DNA of 64,000 bases, from assembly GCA_964511025.1 (NCBI GenBank), contig CAZEDK010000001.1, forward strand, positions 1-64,000. Direction: 5' to 3'. Source of the stretch: CAZEDK01 sp964511025. Lineage in GTDB: Bacteria; Patescibacteriota; Gracilibacteria; UBA1369; GWF2-33-10. Positions 44,691-53,692 of this stretch are shown in pieces. The translations under genes were made by a program, and so were the position numbers. The notes under the pieces are model-generated. The model was not told the DNA's origin and ran no database searches. It saw only the letters and a program-made list of their open reading frames with translations. How positions within the stretch are numbered: position 1 is the stretch's first letter; every line of letters begins with the position of its first letter.

Positions 44691-46232
44691 TCACATCGCA
44701 TAAGCTTCCGCTCTTTTTTCCCTAATGATATGCACCTCAACAAGCCCCTGATAATCAGCTTCTCCCATTATCTTTTGTACTATTTCCATAGATAACTTCT
44801 TCGCTCTCAAATCATCTATATCTTCAGGATTTACAAAAACCCTCACTTTTCTACCGCTTTGTATAGCATAAACACTTTCAACACCTTCGAAGCTTTTGGC
44901 AATTGATTCAAATTCAGACAATCTCTTGATAAAACTTTCAAGATTTTCTTTTTTCGCTCCAGGCCTATTACTTGAAATTTCTTTCGCAGCCATCACGACA
45001 AAAGCTTCCGCCGATTGGGCTTTCACATTTGGATTTTGAGCTTCTACTATATGAATAATTTCAGGACTTAAATTGAATTTTCTAAGTATATCTGCGCTTA
45101 TTTGAGCATGACTACCTCGAACCTCATGATCAACAGCTTTACCTATCGCATGCAATAATCCGGCTTTTTTTGCCAAATCAGCGTTTGCTCCAACAGCTTC
45201 AGCAATACCTTCAGCCAAAAAAGCAGTCTCAATAGAATGTTTTAATGCATTTTGTCCATAAGAGGTACGAAATCTAAGGCGACCAAGTATTTTCAATAAA
45301 TTGGGTGGAAGGCCGGTTACCCCACTTTCAAAAGCAGCCTTTTCGCCAAGATCTTTTATGAGTATCAAGGTGTCTTTTTTCACCTTATCAACAATTTCTT
45401 CAATTTTTGCTGGATGAATACGACCATCCGCCACTAATTGCTCAAGTGAAGTTTTTGCAACATACCTTCTGATAGGATCAAAACATGAAATCAATATTGA
45501 GCCGGGCGTATCATCTACTATAACATCAACTCCAGTAATACGTTCAAAAGCATTTATATTCCTACCTTCTCTACCTATAATTCTTCCCTTTAGCTCATCA
45601 CTTTCCAACTGAATAGTGGTTGTAGTGGTTTCAGAAACAACCTCGGCTGAATACTTCTGAATAGCTTCCGCAATCAACATGCGAGCTTTATCATTCATTT
45701 CTTTTTTCATATCATCTTCCAATCTTTCTATATGTTTTAAAATATCGCCACGAGACTCATCTTCAACTTTCGCAAAAAGGATTTCTCTCGCTTCATCTTT
45801 TGATAAATTGGAAACCTTTTGAAGCTCTTCAGCTTGCTTGTTATATAATTTTTCAACCTCTACTTTTACTTCTCTCACTTTACTAATTTTAATCTCAAGC
45901 TCCTCTTTTGTCTTATCCAAAGTTTCTATTTTCTTCTCCATTTCCTCTTCTTTTCTGAGAAGTCTTTCTTCAGTTTTTCGAATCTCTAAATACTTTTGCT
46001 GTTGCTCTCTTTGAGCTTCTTGACGCATTTTCAAAGCTTCATTTTGAGCTTGTGAAAGTGTTGTATGCATTTTTTTCTGTGAGATCTGAAACTCTTCTTC
46101 TTGTTTTTCTCTCTCTTTTTCAAGTTTTTTCTGAAAAAGTAAACGATTCACAATAATTCCAATGACTATACCTAAGAAAATCCCCGGTACAAATAGTACC
46201 ACTGTTGCTGATGTAGGCATTTTAGTATACAA
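44691..46232 (-). CDS. rny: RNase Y-like protein with eroded HD active site
   Basis: Membrane-anchored endoribonuclease family, 513 residues. It has an N-terminal membrane helix (about 9-28), a long coiled coil (about 30-190), a KH domain (GRIIGREGRNINAFERITGV) and an HD domain. The HD motif reads LLHAIGKAVDHEV, with His361 kept but the expected Asp replaced by Ala362 (GCG codon). Two other metal sites also differ: the usual EAHHGD is EAQNPN (397-402), and the usual AAD before the RPGAR motif is AAK (Lys417). The overall fold is clear, so this looks like an inactive or altered RNase Y. Whether another copy exists is unknown. Confidence 0.9.
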   Translation of the reverse strand: MYTKMPTSATVVLFVPGIFLGIVIGIIVNRLLFQKKLEKEREKQEEEFQISQKKMHTTLSQAQNEALKMRQEAQREQQQKYLEIRKTEERLLRKEEEMEKKIETLDKTKEELEIKISKVREVKVEVEKLYNKQAEELQKVSNLSKDEAREILFAKVEDESRGDILKHIERLEDDMKKEMNDKARMLIAEAIQKYSAEVVSETTTTTIQLESDELKGRIIGREGRNINAFERITGVDVIVDDTPGSILISCFDPIRRYVAKTSLEQLVADGRIHPAKIEEIVDKVKKDTLILIKDLGEKAAFESGVTGLPPNLLKILGRLRFRTSYGQNALKHSIETAFLAEGIAEAVGANADLAKKAGLLHAIGKAVDHEVRGSHAQISADILRKFNLSPEIIHIVEAQNPNVKAQSAEAFVVMAAKEISSNRPGAKKENLESFIKRLSEFESIAKSFEGVESVYAIQSGRKVRVFVNPEDIDDLRAKKLSMEIVQKIMGEADYQGLVEVHIIREKRAEAYAM

Positions 46233-46569
46233 ATTAAGGACTAAAGGTGCGCTTTAGCTCTTAAAGATATGCAATAAATTGGGCTATTTAAAAACATTTT
46301 TTCCTATACTATCAAGCTATTTTTTTTGAAAAATAACTATTTTATAACATTTTCTCCGCAAAGTTTTTAAACAAATTCGGTTTAAATTAAATTTTCACAA
46401 TATTAGGTCAACATTAATTTTTAATTCATTCTTAATTCAAACATCTTACGCCCAACAGTATTGATTCCTTTAAGACGAACGCTTATTTTTCTTAACTAAC
46501 GGTTAGATTGTACAAAAATACCCAACAAAGGTCAACGAACATGAAAATAAGACTTGCGTAATAGAAAAT
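46233..46569. other. Non-coding gap, no feature recognised
   Basis: A 337-base AT-rich gap between the DUF4143 ATPase gene and RNase Y (both minus). It holds a short palindrome CTAACGGTTAG near 46496 but no convincing gene, RNA or terminator. Confidence 0.5.
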
Positions 46570-47748
46570 CTATTGCAAAACAGCAATCAAATTATTCAAA
46601 TCATCTAAATTTTTGATTAGAATTTTTTCTTTTGCTTTAAATGACTCAAAGAGTTTTTGCTGTTTTTCATTCATTTCAGATTGATATTTAACTTCTATCA
46701 ATCTTTTATCTTGTGTGAAAAAATCAATTTCTATCGTGTTTTCATATACATACACAGGATTCATTTTTTTTATCATTAAATAAACATAATTTTCAAAAAT
46801 AGCTCCTTTGTCTCTAAACCCATTAAATATCGTTCTGATGCCTAAATCACATGCATATATTTTATTTGGCGAAAGAATTCTCGTATTGGTTTTGCCGTAA
46901 CGTTTGATTGAATATATTAAAAAGGTATCTTCAAACATGTTAAGATACCTTTTTGCGCTATCAACAGAGATTGACAATATATTTGCAATTTTATTAATAC
47001 TAATTTGCTTTCCAGATCTTTCCATCAAAAGTAAGAATAAATCTTTTAAAATTTCAACATTTTTAATATTATAAAATGATGCTATATCTTTTTTTAAAAT
47101 ATCATCTATGAGTTCTTTAATGTATTCAATATTACCAGTTAAAACGTACTGAGGTATACCACCTGTCTGCATATAATCTTCAAAATAGACATCTCTCAAA
47201 TTAGAATCTAATTTCGAAATTTGAATATTTTTGAAAAGCAAATATTCATCAAAATTTAAAGATAATATTTCCACAATGTTAGCTCGTCCAGTTATAAATG
47301 GTTTTTTTGATTTAAGTATTGAAGCACTTGAAGAAGAAGCAAAGATTTTTACATTTTGATTGTCAAAGATATTTTTAAGCTGTAATTCAAAATCTTCTTT
47401 ATATGTAACTTCATCAAAAAATAAATATATTTTTTGATGAAATGGAATTCTGTTAATAGCTCTAAAATCCTCAATAATCTCAATAATACTTTTTTCTCTC
47501 AAAAGATAATCGTCTAAACTTACATAAAATAAATGTTTTGGATTAATTTGTTTACTCTCTATAAGATTGTTTATAAGAATTTTCATCAAAGTCGTTTTCC
47601 CAACCCTTCTTAATCCTGTAATCAAAGTTATACTATCCAAAGCGACCTCGCGCTGAAGAATTTGCAAATATTTCTGCCTGACTATATATATTGAGGATTG
47701 AAAATCTTCTTCCCACCAAGGATTATACCTGAAATAAATTTCTTGCAT
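46570..47748 (-). CDS. DUF4143-type AAA ATPase
   Basis: A 392-residue ATPase of the AAA_14/DUF4143 group: Walker A TGLRRVGKTTLM, Walker B IYLFFDEVTY, and a C-terminal part with a winged-helix region (SINKIANILSISVDSAKRYL) and a nuclease-like end (IEIDFFTQDKRLIEVKYQ). These proteins are widespread in CPR bacteria and archaea, and their function is not known to me. It stands alone between large gaps and may be mobile or part of a defence set (inference). Confidence 0.88.
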   Translation of the reverse strand: MQEIYFRYNPWWEEDFQSSIYIVRQKYLQILQREVALDSITLITGLRRVGKTTLMKILINNLIESKQINPKHLFYVSLDDYLLREKSIIEIIEDFRAINRIPFHQKIYLFFDEVTYKEDFELQLKNIFDNQNVKIFASSSSASILKSKKPFITGRANIVEILSLNFDEYLLFKNIQISKLDSNLRDVYFEDYMQTGGIPQYVLTGNIEYIKELIDDILKKDIASFYNIKNVEILKDLFLLLMERSGKQISINKIANILSISVDSAKRYLNMFEDTFLIYSIKRYGKTNTRILSPNKIYACDLGIRTIFNGFRDKGAIFENYVYLMIKKMNPVYVYENTIEIDFFTQDKRLIEVKYQSEMNEKQQKLFESFKAKEKILIKNLDDLNNLIAVLQ

Positions 47749-47916
47749 TTTTATTTTGTTAAAAATTATTGCACAGTAAATTTACTATACGCTGTCATCG
47801 TACAATTTTGCAAGTTTTTGTGCGTTGCTGTCGTATAGTTTTAGAACTAGACAGCCCCAAAACGAAGTTATAGTATCTAAACAGAATCGAGAGTTGAAAA
47901 TTCTATAAATAAAGAC
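47749..47916. other. Divergent gap with a spaced inverted repeat
   Basis: A 168-base gap between the divergent DUF4143 and rmuC genes. Arms ACTATACG (47784-47791) and CGTATAGT (47832-47839) are perfect inverted repeats 40 bases apart. They could be an operator pair for either gene, with no further support. Confidence 0.35.
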
Positions 47917-49014
47917 ATGCAAACTTTTCTTATCATATTAGGACTTATCATCACTGGAGCTTTGGCTTATTTAATTGTTATTTTTCAAAAATCACAAACT
48001 GAGAAAGAAGATCCAATGCAAAAACTAATGCTTGAAATGGTGAATAATCTTCGACGCGATTTAAATGAAAGTTCCGGAAAACAAAGAATAGAACTACAGC
48101 AACGTCTTGATAAAATTCACGAACAGATATCAAAACATCAACAAAATTCATCTGACACAATGCAAAAGCAATTTCATCAAAGTGCAAATATTATAAAAGA
48201 AGTAACCGAGAAATTGACAAAACTCGACGAAACCAATAAGCAAGTTGTAGGTTTTGCCGAACAAATGAAAAGTCTTGAAAATATCCTCAAAAACCCAAAA
48301 CAAAGAGGAATTCTTGGTGAATACATGCTGGAAACATTGTTAAATAATGTACTTCAGCCTACTCAGTATCAAATGCAATACAAATTCAAAAATGGTGAAA
48401 TTGTTGATGCTGTAATATTCGTAAAAGATAAAATCATTCCAATTGACGCAAAATTTTCACTGGAAAAATACAACAAAATCATGGAAGAAAGTAACAGCGA
48501 AAGAAGAAAAGATTTAGAAACCGCTTTTAAAAACGATGTTAAAATCAGAATCGACGAAACTTCAAAATATATACGAGAAAACGAAGATACAATGGAATTT
48601 GCATTTATGTTTATTCCCGCAGAAGGTGTTTATTACAACTTACTTATATACAACGTTGGCATGGACATCAACTCGCACAACCTAATTGAATATGCTTTTA
48701 AGAAAAGAGTTATAATTGTCTCCCCTACGAGTTTTTATGCTTACTTGATTACCGTTTTACAAGGACTCAAAGCGTTACAGATAGAAGAATCAGCGAAAGA
48801 TATTAGAAAAAAAGTTGATGAACTTGCCAGGCACATGAAAGCTTATGAGCAATTTATGATGGAATTGGGCAAAAATCTTGGCACAACTGTAAATAAGTAC
48901 AATACTGCACACAATGAATTCAGAAAAATCGATAAGGATATTTATAAAATTACTGAAGGAATACATGGAGGCAATGTCGAAATAATGATACTGGACAAAC
49001 CAAACATAGAATAA
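47917..49014 (+). CDS. rmuC: RmuC-family DNA recombination protein
   Basis: A 365-residue RmuC-family protein, which in E. coli limits DNA inversions at short repeats and has a restriction-nuclease-like core. It has an N-terminal membrane helix (FLIILGLIITGALAYLIVIF), a coiled coil (about 40-115), then the core with KNPKQRGILGEYMLE, DAVIFVKDKIIPIDAKFSLE and FMFIPAEGVYYNLL. Intact at typical length. Its role against repeat-driven inversion is of interest in a genome this rich in inverted repeats. Confidence 0.93.
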   Translation: MQTFLIILGLIITGALAYLIVIFQKSQTEKEDPMQKLMLEMVNNLRRDLNESSGKQRIELQQRLDKIHEQISKHQQNSSDTMQKQFHQSANIIKEVTEKLTKLDETNKQVVGFAEQMKSLENILKNPKQRGILGEYMLETLLNNVLQPTQYQMQYKFKNGEIVDAVIFVKDKIIPIDAKFSLEKYNKIMEESNSERRKDLETAFKNDVKIRIDETSKYIRENEDTMEFAFMFIPAEGVYYNLLIYNVGMDINSHNLIEYAFKKRVIIVSPTSFYAYLITVLQGLKALQIEESAKDIRKKVDELARHMKAYEQFMMELGKNLGTTVNKYNTAHNEFRKIDKDIYKITEGIHGGNVEIMILDKPNIE

Positions 49015-49103
49015 AATATTTTACCAATTTTTTAAGTTCTTTGAAGGAAAATTGAAAACTTCTGTGATAAGAGTATCTCTTGAAGTTTTTAAATTTCACA
49101 ATT

Positions 49104-52100
49104 ATGAACAAAAAAATTACTCTAATAATTTTATTAGCCATATTAAACTTAAGCATAATTAGCTATTCAATTTCACAAGCAAATTCTGATTACGAAAATA
49201 AAATAATTATTAACGAAATCGCGGCATTTGAAGATTCAGGATCTGAATGGATAGAGATTTTAAATCTTTCAGAAAACGCAATTGATTTAACCGGTTGGAA
49301 ATTTTTTGAAGACAGTACAAAACATGGACTTTCAGTTTATAGCGGAGATTTAATTTTGGAAAGCGGTGAATATGCAATTATAGCAGATGAAGCTGAAACT
49401 TTTTCAATAAATCATCCTGAAGTCTCTGGAACGATTATAGATAGCTCTTGGACAAGTTTGAAGGAAAGCGGTGAAGAAATAGGATTAATTGATAGCGAAA
49501 CAAATTATGTCGAATTATTTACTTATATCGAAGCTACAAATTTCTCACTTGAAAGAAAGAATCCATATTCTTCCATCTATAATTCTGAAAATTGGCAAGA
49601 GCATTCAAATTCAGACAGCGCAGGATATCAAAACAGTAATTATTCGATCCCTGCAACAACAAGTAACCAAGGAGAATCTCAATCGGAAACACAACTGGAA
49701 ATTCCAAACATTCAAGATCTTGAAATATCATTCAATGGAAATTTTATAAATATCAATTTTGAATTCGAAGATGAAGCTCAAAACACCTTAATACTAAAAT
49801 CTGTAAATGAAATTGATGCAACTGTCGATAACGGTAGCTCTTATCAAAAAGGAGATTTTTTAAATAACGCAGAAATCATTAGCGTCCAAAGCGAAAATGA
49901 ATTTGATGATTACGATTTCGAAGAAAATCAAAAATATTTTTACAAAATTTTTAGTTATGATGAAGACTTCAATTACAGCGATGGTATCAACGGAGAAATA
50001 ACAATTTCAAATATTACAAATTCCGGAGATTTGATAATCAATGAATTCGTATCCAGTCCAAATGATAGCGAATTAGAATGGATAGAGCTTTTTAATACTA
50101 CAGATAATGAAATAAATTTGGAAAATGTCTATTTGACGGATGGAAGCAATACAAAACATTTTTTAAGTGAATCTATAGACTCAAAAAATTATAAAATTAT
50201 TGAAAATTTGAAGTTTGCGTTAAATAATTCAGATGACACGATCAAATTATATAACAATTTTGAACAAGAAATTTATTCAATTTCCTATGGCAATACAACA
50301 TTATCAGCTCCAGCAAAAGGTCAAAGTGCCGGACTATATGACAACAAATTTATTATTTTTTCTAATCCGACAAAAGGATATGAGAATAAAATTATCAACA
50401 ACAAAGCAAAAGCAATTATCAAAATACAAAGCGGATCTACTTCCGGCGAAGGCAGTGTAACTATAAATCTTGATGGCAGTGATTCTTACGACATAGATGG
50501 CGATGAGTTAATCTATGAATGGGATTTTGGTGACGGAACAAAGTCTGACAAAGCAAATCCAAATAGTAAAACATACGAAAAGACAGGAGAATATCTAATT
50601 TCTCTCAAAGTTACTGATATATGGCAGGAAACTGACATTGACACGCTTGAAATAACAGTCAAAGAAAAATCATCATCAAATAAAACAAAAAATACAAACA
50701 GCAAAAATAAAAAATCACAAAAAAGCAACAAAGAATCGTCAACAAACAACGAAAATAAAAGCGAAGAACCTATCATCTATGATGATTTTTCGAGCATAAA
50801 AATTACTGAATTTATGCCAAATCCAATAGATTCAGACAGTGGCAATGAATGGATAGAACTTTACAATGCAGGCTCAGACACGATTAGTTTGAATGGACTT
50901 CTTCTCGATGATAATGAAGATGGATCAAGCCCTTTTGATCTAAAAAATTACACTATTGCTACAAATTCATATATTGTTATCTATTCAAAAGATAGCGAGC
51001 TGACATTAAATCAATCTGAAGACAAAGTAAGACTGATTTCAAATAATGAAATCATTGATGAGGTTTCATATACCGAAGAAGCAGAAGAAGGATTTTCTTA
51101 TGCGCTCATTGATGATAAATGGAAATGGCTGGAAACTGGCAGTCCTGGATACGAGAACACAATAAACGAGGAATATAATCAAGAATCAGAAGAAATGGAT
51201 AATGACACTCAATCAGATCAGAATTTAGAAAATTTAGAAATCAAAAATTATTCAAATGCCATATTTATTTCAGAAGTTTTTCCAAATCCAAGCGGTAAAG
51301 ACAGTAATCAAGAATGGATAGAATTATTTAACAGCGGTGACAATGTGGCAAACTTGAAAGATTTCAGTCTCGACGATAGCGAAGATGGTAGCAAAAAGTT
51401 CATTTTTAACGAAGGTATTTTTATAGAGCCATATTCTTATTTTTTAATTTATAGTTACGATTCAAAAATCAATCTAAATAATACCGAAGATTCAGTACGA
51501 TTATTTAATCCTGACAAGTTTATTGCTGATCAAATATATTATGAAGAAGCTCCCGAAAATCAAAGTTTTGCACGTTTTGATGGTAATTTTTTGTGGACTA
51601 ACAAGCCAACACCAAATAGTATTAATATTTTAAGCGCAGAAAATGAAGAAGACAGTGAGAAAAATATTCAAAAATATCAAAATGGAAATATAAGCGAGAA
51701 TATATTTATAAGCGAAATCCTCCCAAATCCTGAAGGGACAGAAGTCGACAATGAATGGATAGAGATTTATAATAATGATAATAAGGACATTAATCTTGGG
51801 AATTGGTATTTGATGGATAACAGCAAAAGTGAAAAAAAATACATTTTTCCTGATACAGTGATTTTAAAAGCAAACTCATACCTCATAATACCACGCAAAA
51901 AATCAAAAATAGCACTCGACAACAGCAAAGATTCATTATATTTGTACGACTTTGATGAAGAGTTAAAATATTCCGTCAGTTATGAAAAATCCATTGAAGG
52001 TGAAAGTTATGCTTTGGTCAGCATCAATGAAGAAATAGATAATGAAACTAAAGCCTCAATTGTTTATGCAAATGATATAGTGGAAAATATTTGGACATGG

Positions 52101-52502
52101 ATTGAGAAACCGACGCCTGGCAACAAAAACCCTATTTTTGATAAACTGGAAGGGCAAATCGTAGAAAAACTAGATAATTATTTTTATTTGCAAACTTCAA
52201 GTGGCAAAAAAATTCAAATTAATTTTGGAAATCTGGATATAGAAAGTGAACTTAAGAAAAGTATATTTGAAACAGGCACAAAAATTGAGCTTCTTGCCTC
52301 AAGTATAGATAAAACTACATTTGACCTCAAAGACTTCACAATACTTGAAACGGAAAAAGCTCAAAAATTAGAAAGTCAACAAAATTCTAATCTATTTATT
52401 TTGATAACAGCATTTATTATTGGACTGATTATCGGCATTTGGAGATTAAAAGACACTGGAAAACTTAAACAATTAGCACAATTTTTCGCAGAAAAACTTT
52501 AA
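49104..52502 (+). CDS. Secreted multi-domain lamin-tail/PKD protein with C-terminal anchor
   Basis: An 1132-residue surface protein. Signal peptide at residues 1-30 (ITLIILLAILNLSIISYS). Five lamin-tail domains are visible, each with the motif EWIE(I/L)(Y/F)N: near residues 45-140, 310-420, 565-675, 735-840 and 870-980. A PKD domain (NLDGSDSYDIDGDELIYEWD) lies between the second and third at about 440-525. A short OB-like region precedes the final membrane helix (LFILITAFIIGLIIGIW). I prefer ATG 49104; a TTG at 49080 is less likely. It overlaps the convergent LCP gene by four bases. Role unknown; adhesion is a guess. Confidence 0.88.
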   Translation: MNKKITLIILLAILNLSIISYSISQANSDYENKIIINEIAAFEDSGSEWIEILNLSENAIDLTGWKFFEDSTKHGLSVYSGDLILESGEYAIIADEAETFSINHPEVSGTIIDSSWTSLKESGEEIGLIDSETNYVELFTYIEATNFSLERKNPYSSIYNSENWQEHSNSDSAGYQNSNYSIPATTSNQGESQSETQLEIPNIQDLEISFNGNFININFEFEDEAQNTLILKSVNEIDATVDNGSSYQKGDFLNNAEIISVQSENEFDDYDFEENQKYFYKIFSYDEDFNYSDGINGEITISNITNSGDLIINEFVSSPNDSELEWIELFNTTDNEINLENVYLTDGSNTKHFLSESIDSKNYKIIENLKFALNNSDDTIKLYNNFEQEIYSISYGNTTLSAPAKGQSAGLYDNKFIIFSNPTKGYENKIINNKAKAIIKIQSGSTSGEGSVTINLDGSDSYDIDGDELIYEWDFGDGTKSDKANPNSKTYEKTGEYLISLKVTDIWQETDIDTLEITVKEKSSSNKTKNTNSKNKKSQKSNKESSTNNENKSEEPIIYDDFSSIKITEFMPNPIDSDSGNEWIELYNAGSDTISLNGLLLDDNEDGSSPFDLKNYTIATNSYIVIYSKDSELTLNQSEDKVRLISNNEIIDEVSYTEEAEEGFSYALIDDKWKWLETGSPGYENTINEEYNQESEEMDNDTQSDQNLENLEIKNYSNAIFISEVFPNPSGKDSNQEWIELFNSGDNVANLKDFSLDDSEDGSKKFIFNEGIFIEPYSYFLIYSYDSKINLNNTEDSVRLFNPDKFIADQIYYEEAPENQSFARFDGNFLWTNKPTPNSINILSAENEEDSEKNIQKYQNGNISENIFISEILPNPEGTEVDNEWIEIYNNDNKDINLGNWYLMDNSKSEKKYIFPDTVILKANSYLIIPRKKSKIALDNSKDSLYLYDFDEELKYSVSYEKSIEGESYALVSINEEIDNETKASIVYANDIVENIWTWIEKPTPGNKNPIFDKLEGQIVEKLDNYFYLQTSSGKKIQINFGNLDIESELKKSIFETGTKIELLASSIDKTTFDLKDFTILETEKAQKLESQQNSNLFILITAFIIGLIIGIWRLKDTGKLKQLAQFFAEKL

Positions 52503-53692
52503 AAGGTGACAGTCAACCAATTGACATAGCTCCAAGCTCTTTCAAAATTTCCAGTTGATGGGATCAAGATATATTGACCTGTGCTACTGGTAGTTGAAGT
52601 AAATAAAGATTCTTCGATATCTTCATTATTTATGGAAAAACTTTTCATTCTATTATCTAAAATATTTCCTTTACTAAGCGTATAATCACCATAACTATCC
52701 ATATATTGCATAGTTTCAAATACTCCAAGATCAGTATTCATAAGATCATTAACAGACTTAATCAGCGAAAAAGCAGAGTCCACATTCGCCATTATTCCTC
52801 TATTTTTGATTTCCATTGAAGCTTGTGCTATAAAATCTTGCTGACGAGCAGATCTTTCAAAATCACTATCCGCATGTCTGGTGCGCAAATATTTCAAAGT
52901 TTTTTCGGCATCAAAATTCTGTTTACCTGCCTCTACAGAAAAAACAATATATCCACCTTTTGAATCAGGATACGCATTGTCATAAATAGCTTTTGGAACA
53001 TCAATTTCGAAACCTTCAGGGAAAACAATATCAAAAATTTTGACAAAAGAATCCAAATTAACTGCAAGATATTTTTCAACTACTACGCCCGTAATATTCA
53101 TAACAGCTTCGCGCATTTTTTCTTCGCCATAAGAATAATAAATTTCATTAATTTTTCTACCCTCGTAATAAATATCTCTTGGTATGCTTATCAGCAGTAC
53201 ACGTTTCTGATCTTCCAAAATTCTAACTAACATAATCGTATCACTTAAACTGCCATGCATACCTACAATCAAAATATCAAGAACACCGTCACTGACTGGA
53301 ATATCCTTATTTGATTGTAAAGCTTTTCCTGTTAAATCTAATTTAAGCTGAGTCTCATCAAGTATAGACTGCAAATCCGCACTCTTGTTTGAAAAAATAT
53401 CCATATTATGCGATATCTCAACGAGGCTGGAATATAATGTTTTTAAATGTTTTTGATTTTCCAAAATTGTACTATTGAGAAGCTCTTTGTCTTGATTCAA
53501 TTTTCCGACTTCATCATAGAGTGCATCAATTTGTTTTTTCGCTTGCGCTTGATATTTGACAGTTTTGAAAGAAATTATCAAAAAAGCTATAGTCATTGCG
53601 GTTAACGCAATAATAATCGCATAAATTGATATTTTTAAACCGATCAATTGTTTTTTATTTTCAAACATATTTTTTGAATTATCCACCTCCAA
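52499..53692 (-). CDS. LytR-CpsA-Psr (LCP) family protein
   Basis: A 397-residue membrane protein with one N-terminal helix (about 15-38), a coiled coil, then the LCP domain: LDILIVGMHGSLSDTIMLVR, LISIPRDIYYEGRKIN, LKYLRTRHADSDFERSARQQ. LCP enzymes attach polymers to peptidoglycan in Gram-positive bacteria. The key Arg/Asp residues (RHADSDFER) are intact. It overlaps the TraG-like ATPase upstream by 14 bases, so they are translationally coupled. Confidence 0.92.
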   Translation of the reverse strand: MEVDNSKNMFENKKQLIGLKISIYAIIIALTAMTIAFLIISFKTVKYQAQAKKQIDALYDEVGKLNQDKELLNSTILENQKHLKTLYSSLVEISHNMDIFSNKSADLQSILDETQLKLDLTGKALQSNKDIPVSDGVLDILIVGMHGSLSDTIMLVRILEDQKRVLLISIPRDIYYEGRKINEIYYSYGEEKMREAVMNITGVVVEKYLAVNLDSFVKIFDIVFPEGFEIDVPKAIYDNAYPDSKGGYIVFSVEAGKQNFDAEKTLKYLRTRHADSDFERSARQQDFIAQASMEIKNRGIMANVDSAFSLIKSVNDLMNTDLGVFETMQYMDSYGDYTLSKGNILDNRMKSFSINNEDIEESLFTSTTSSTGQYILIPSTGNFERAWSYVNWLTVTF

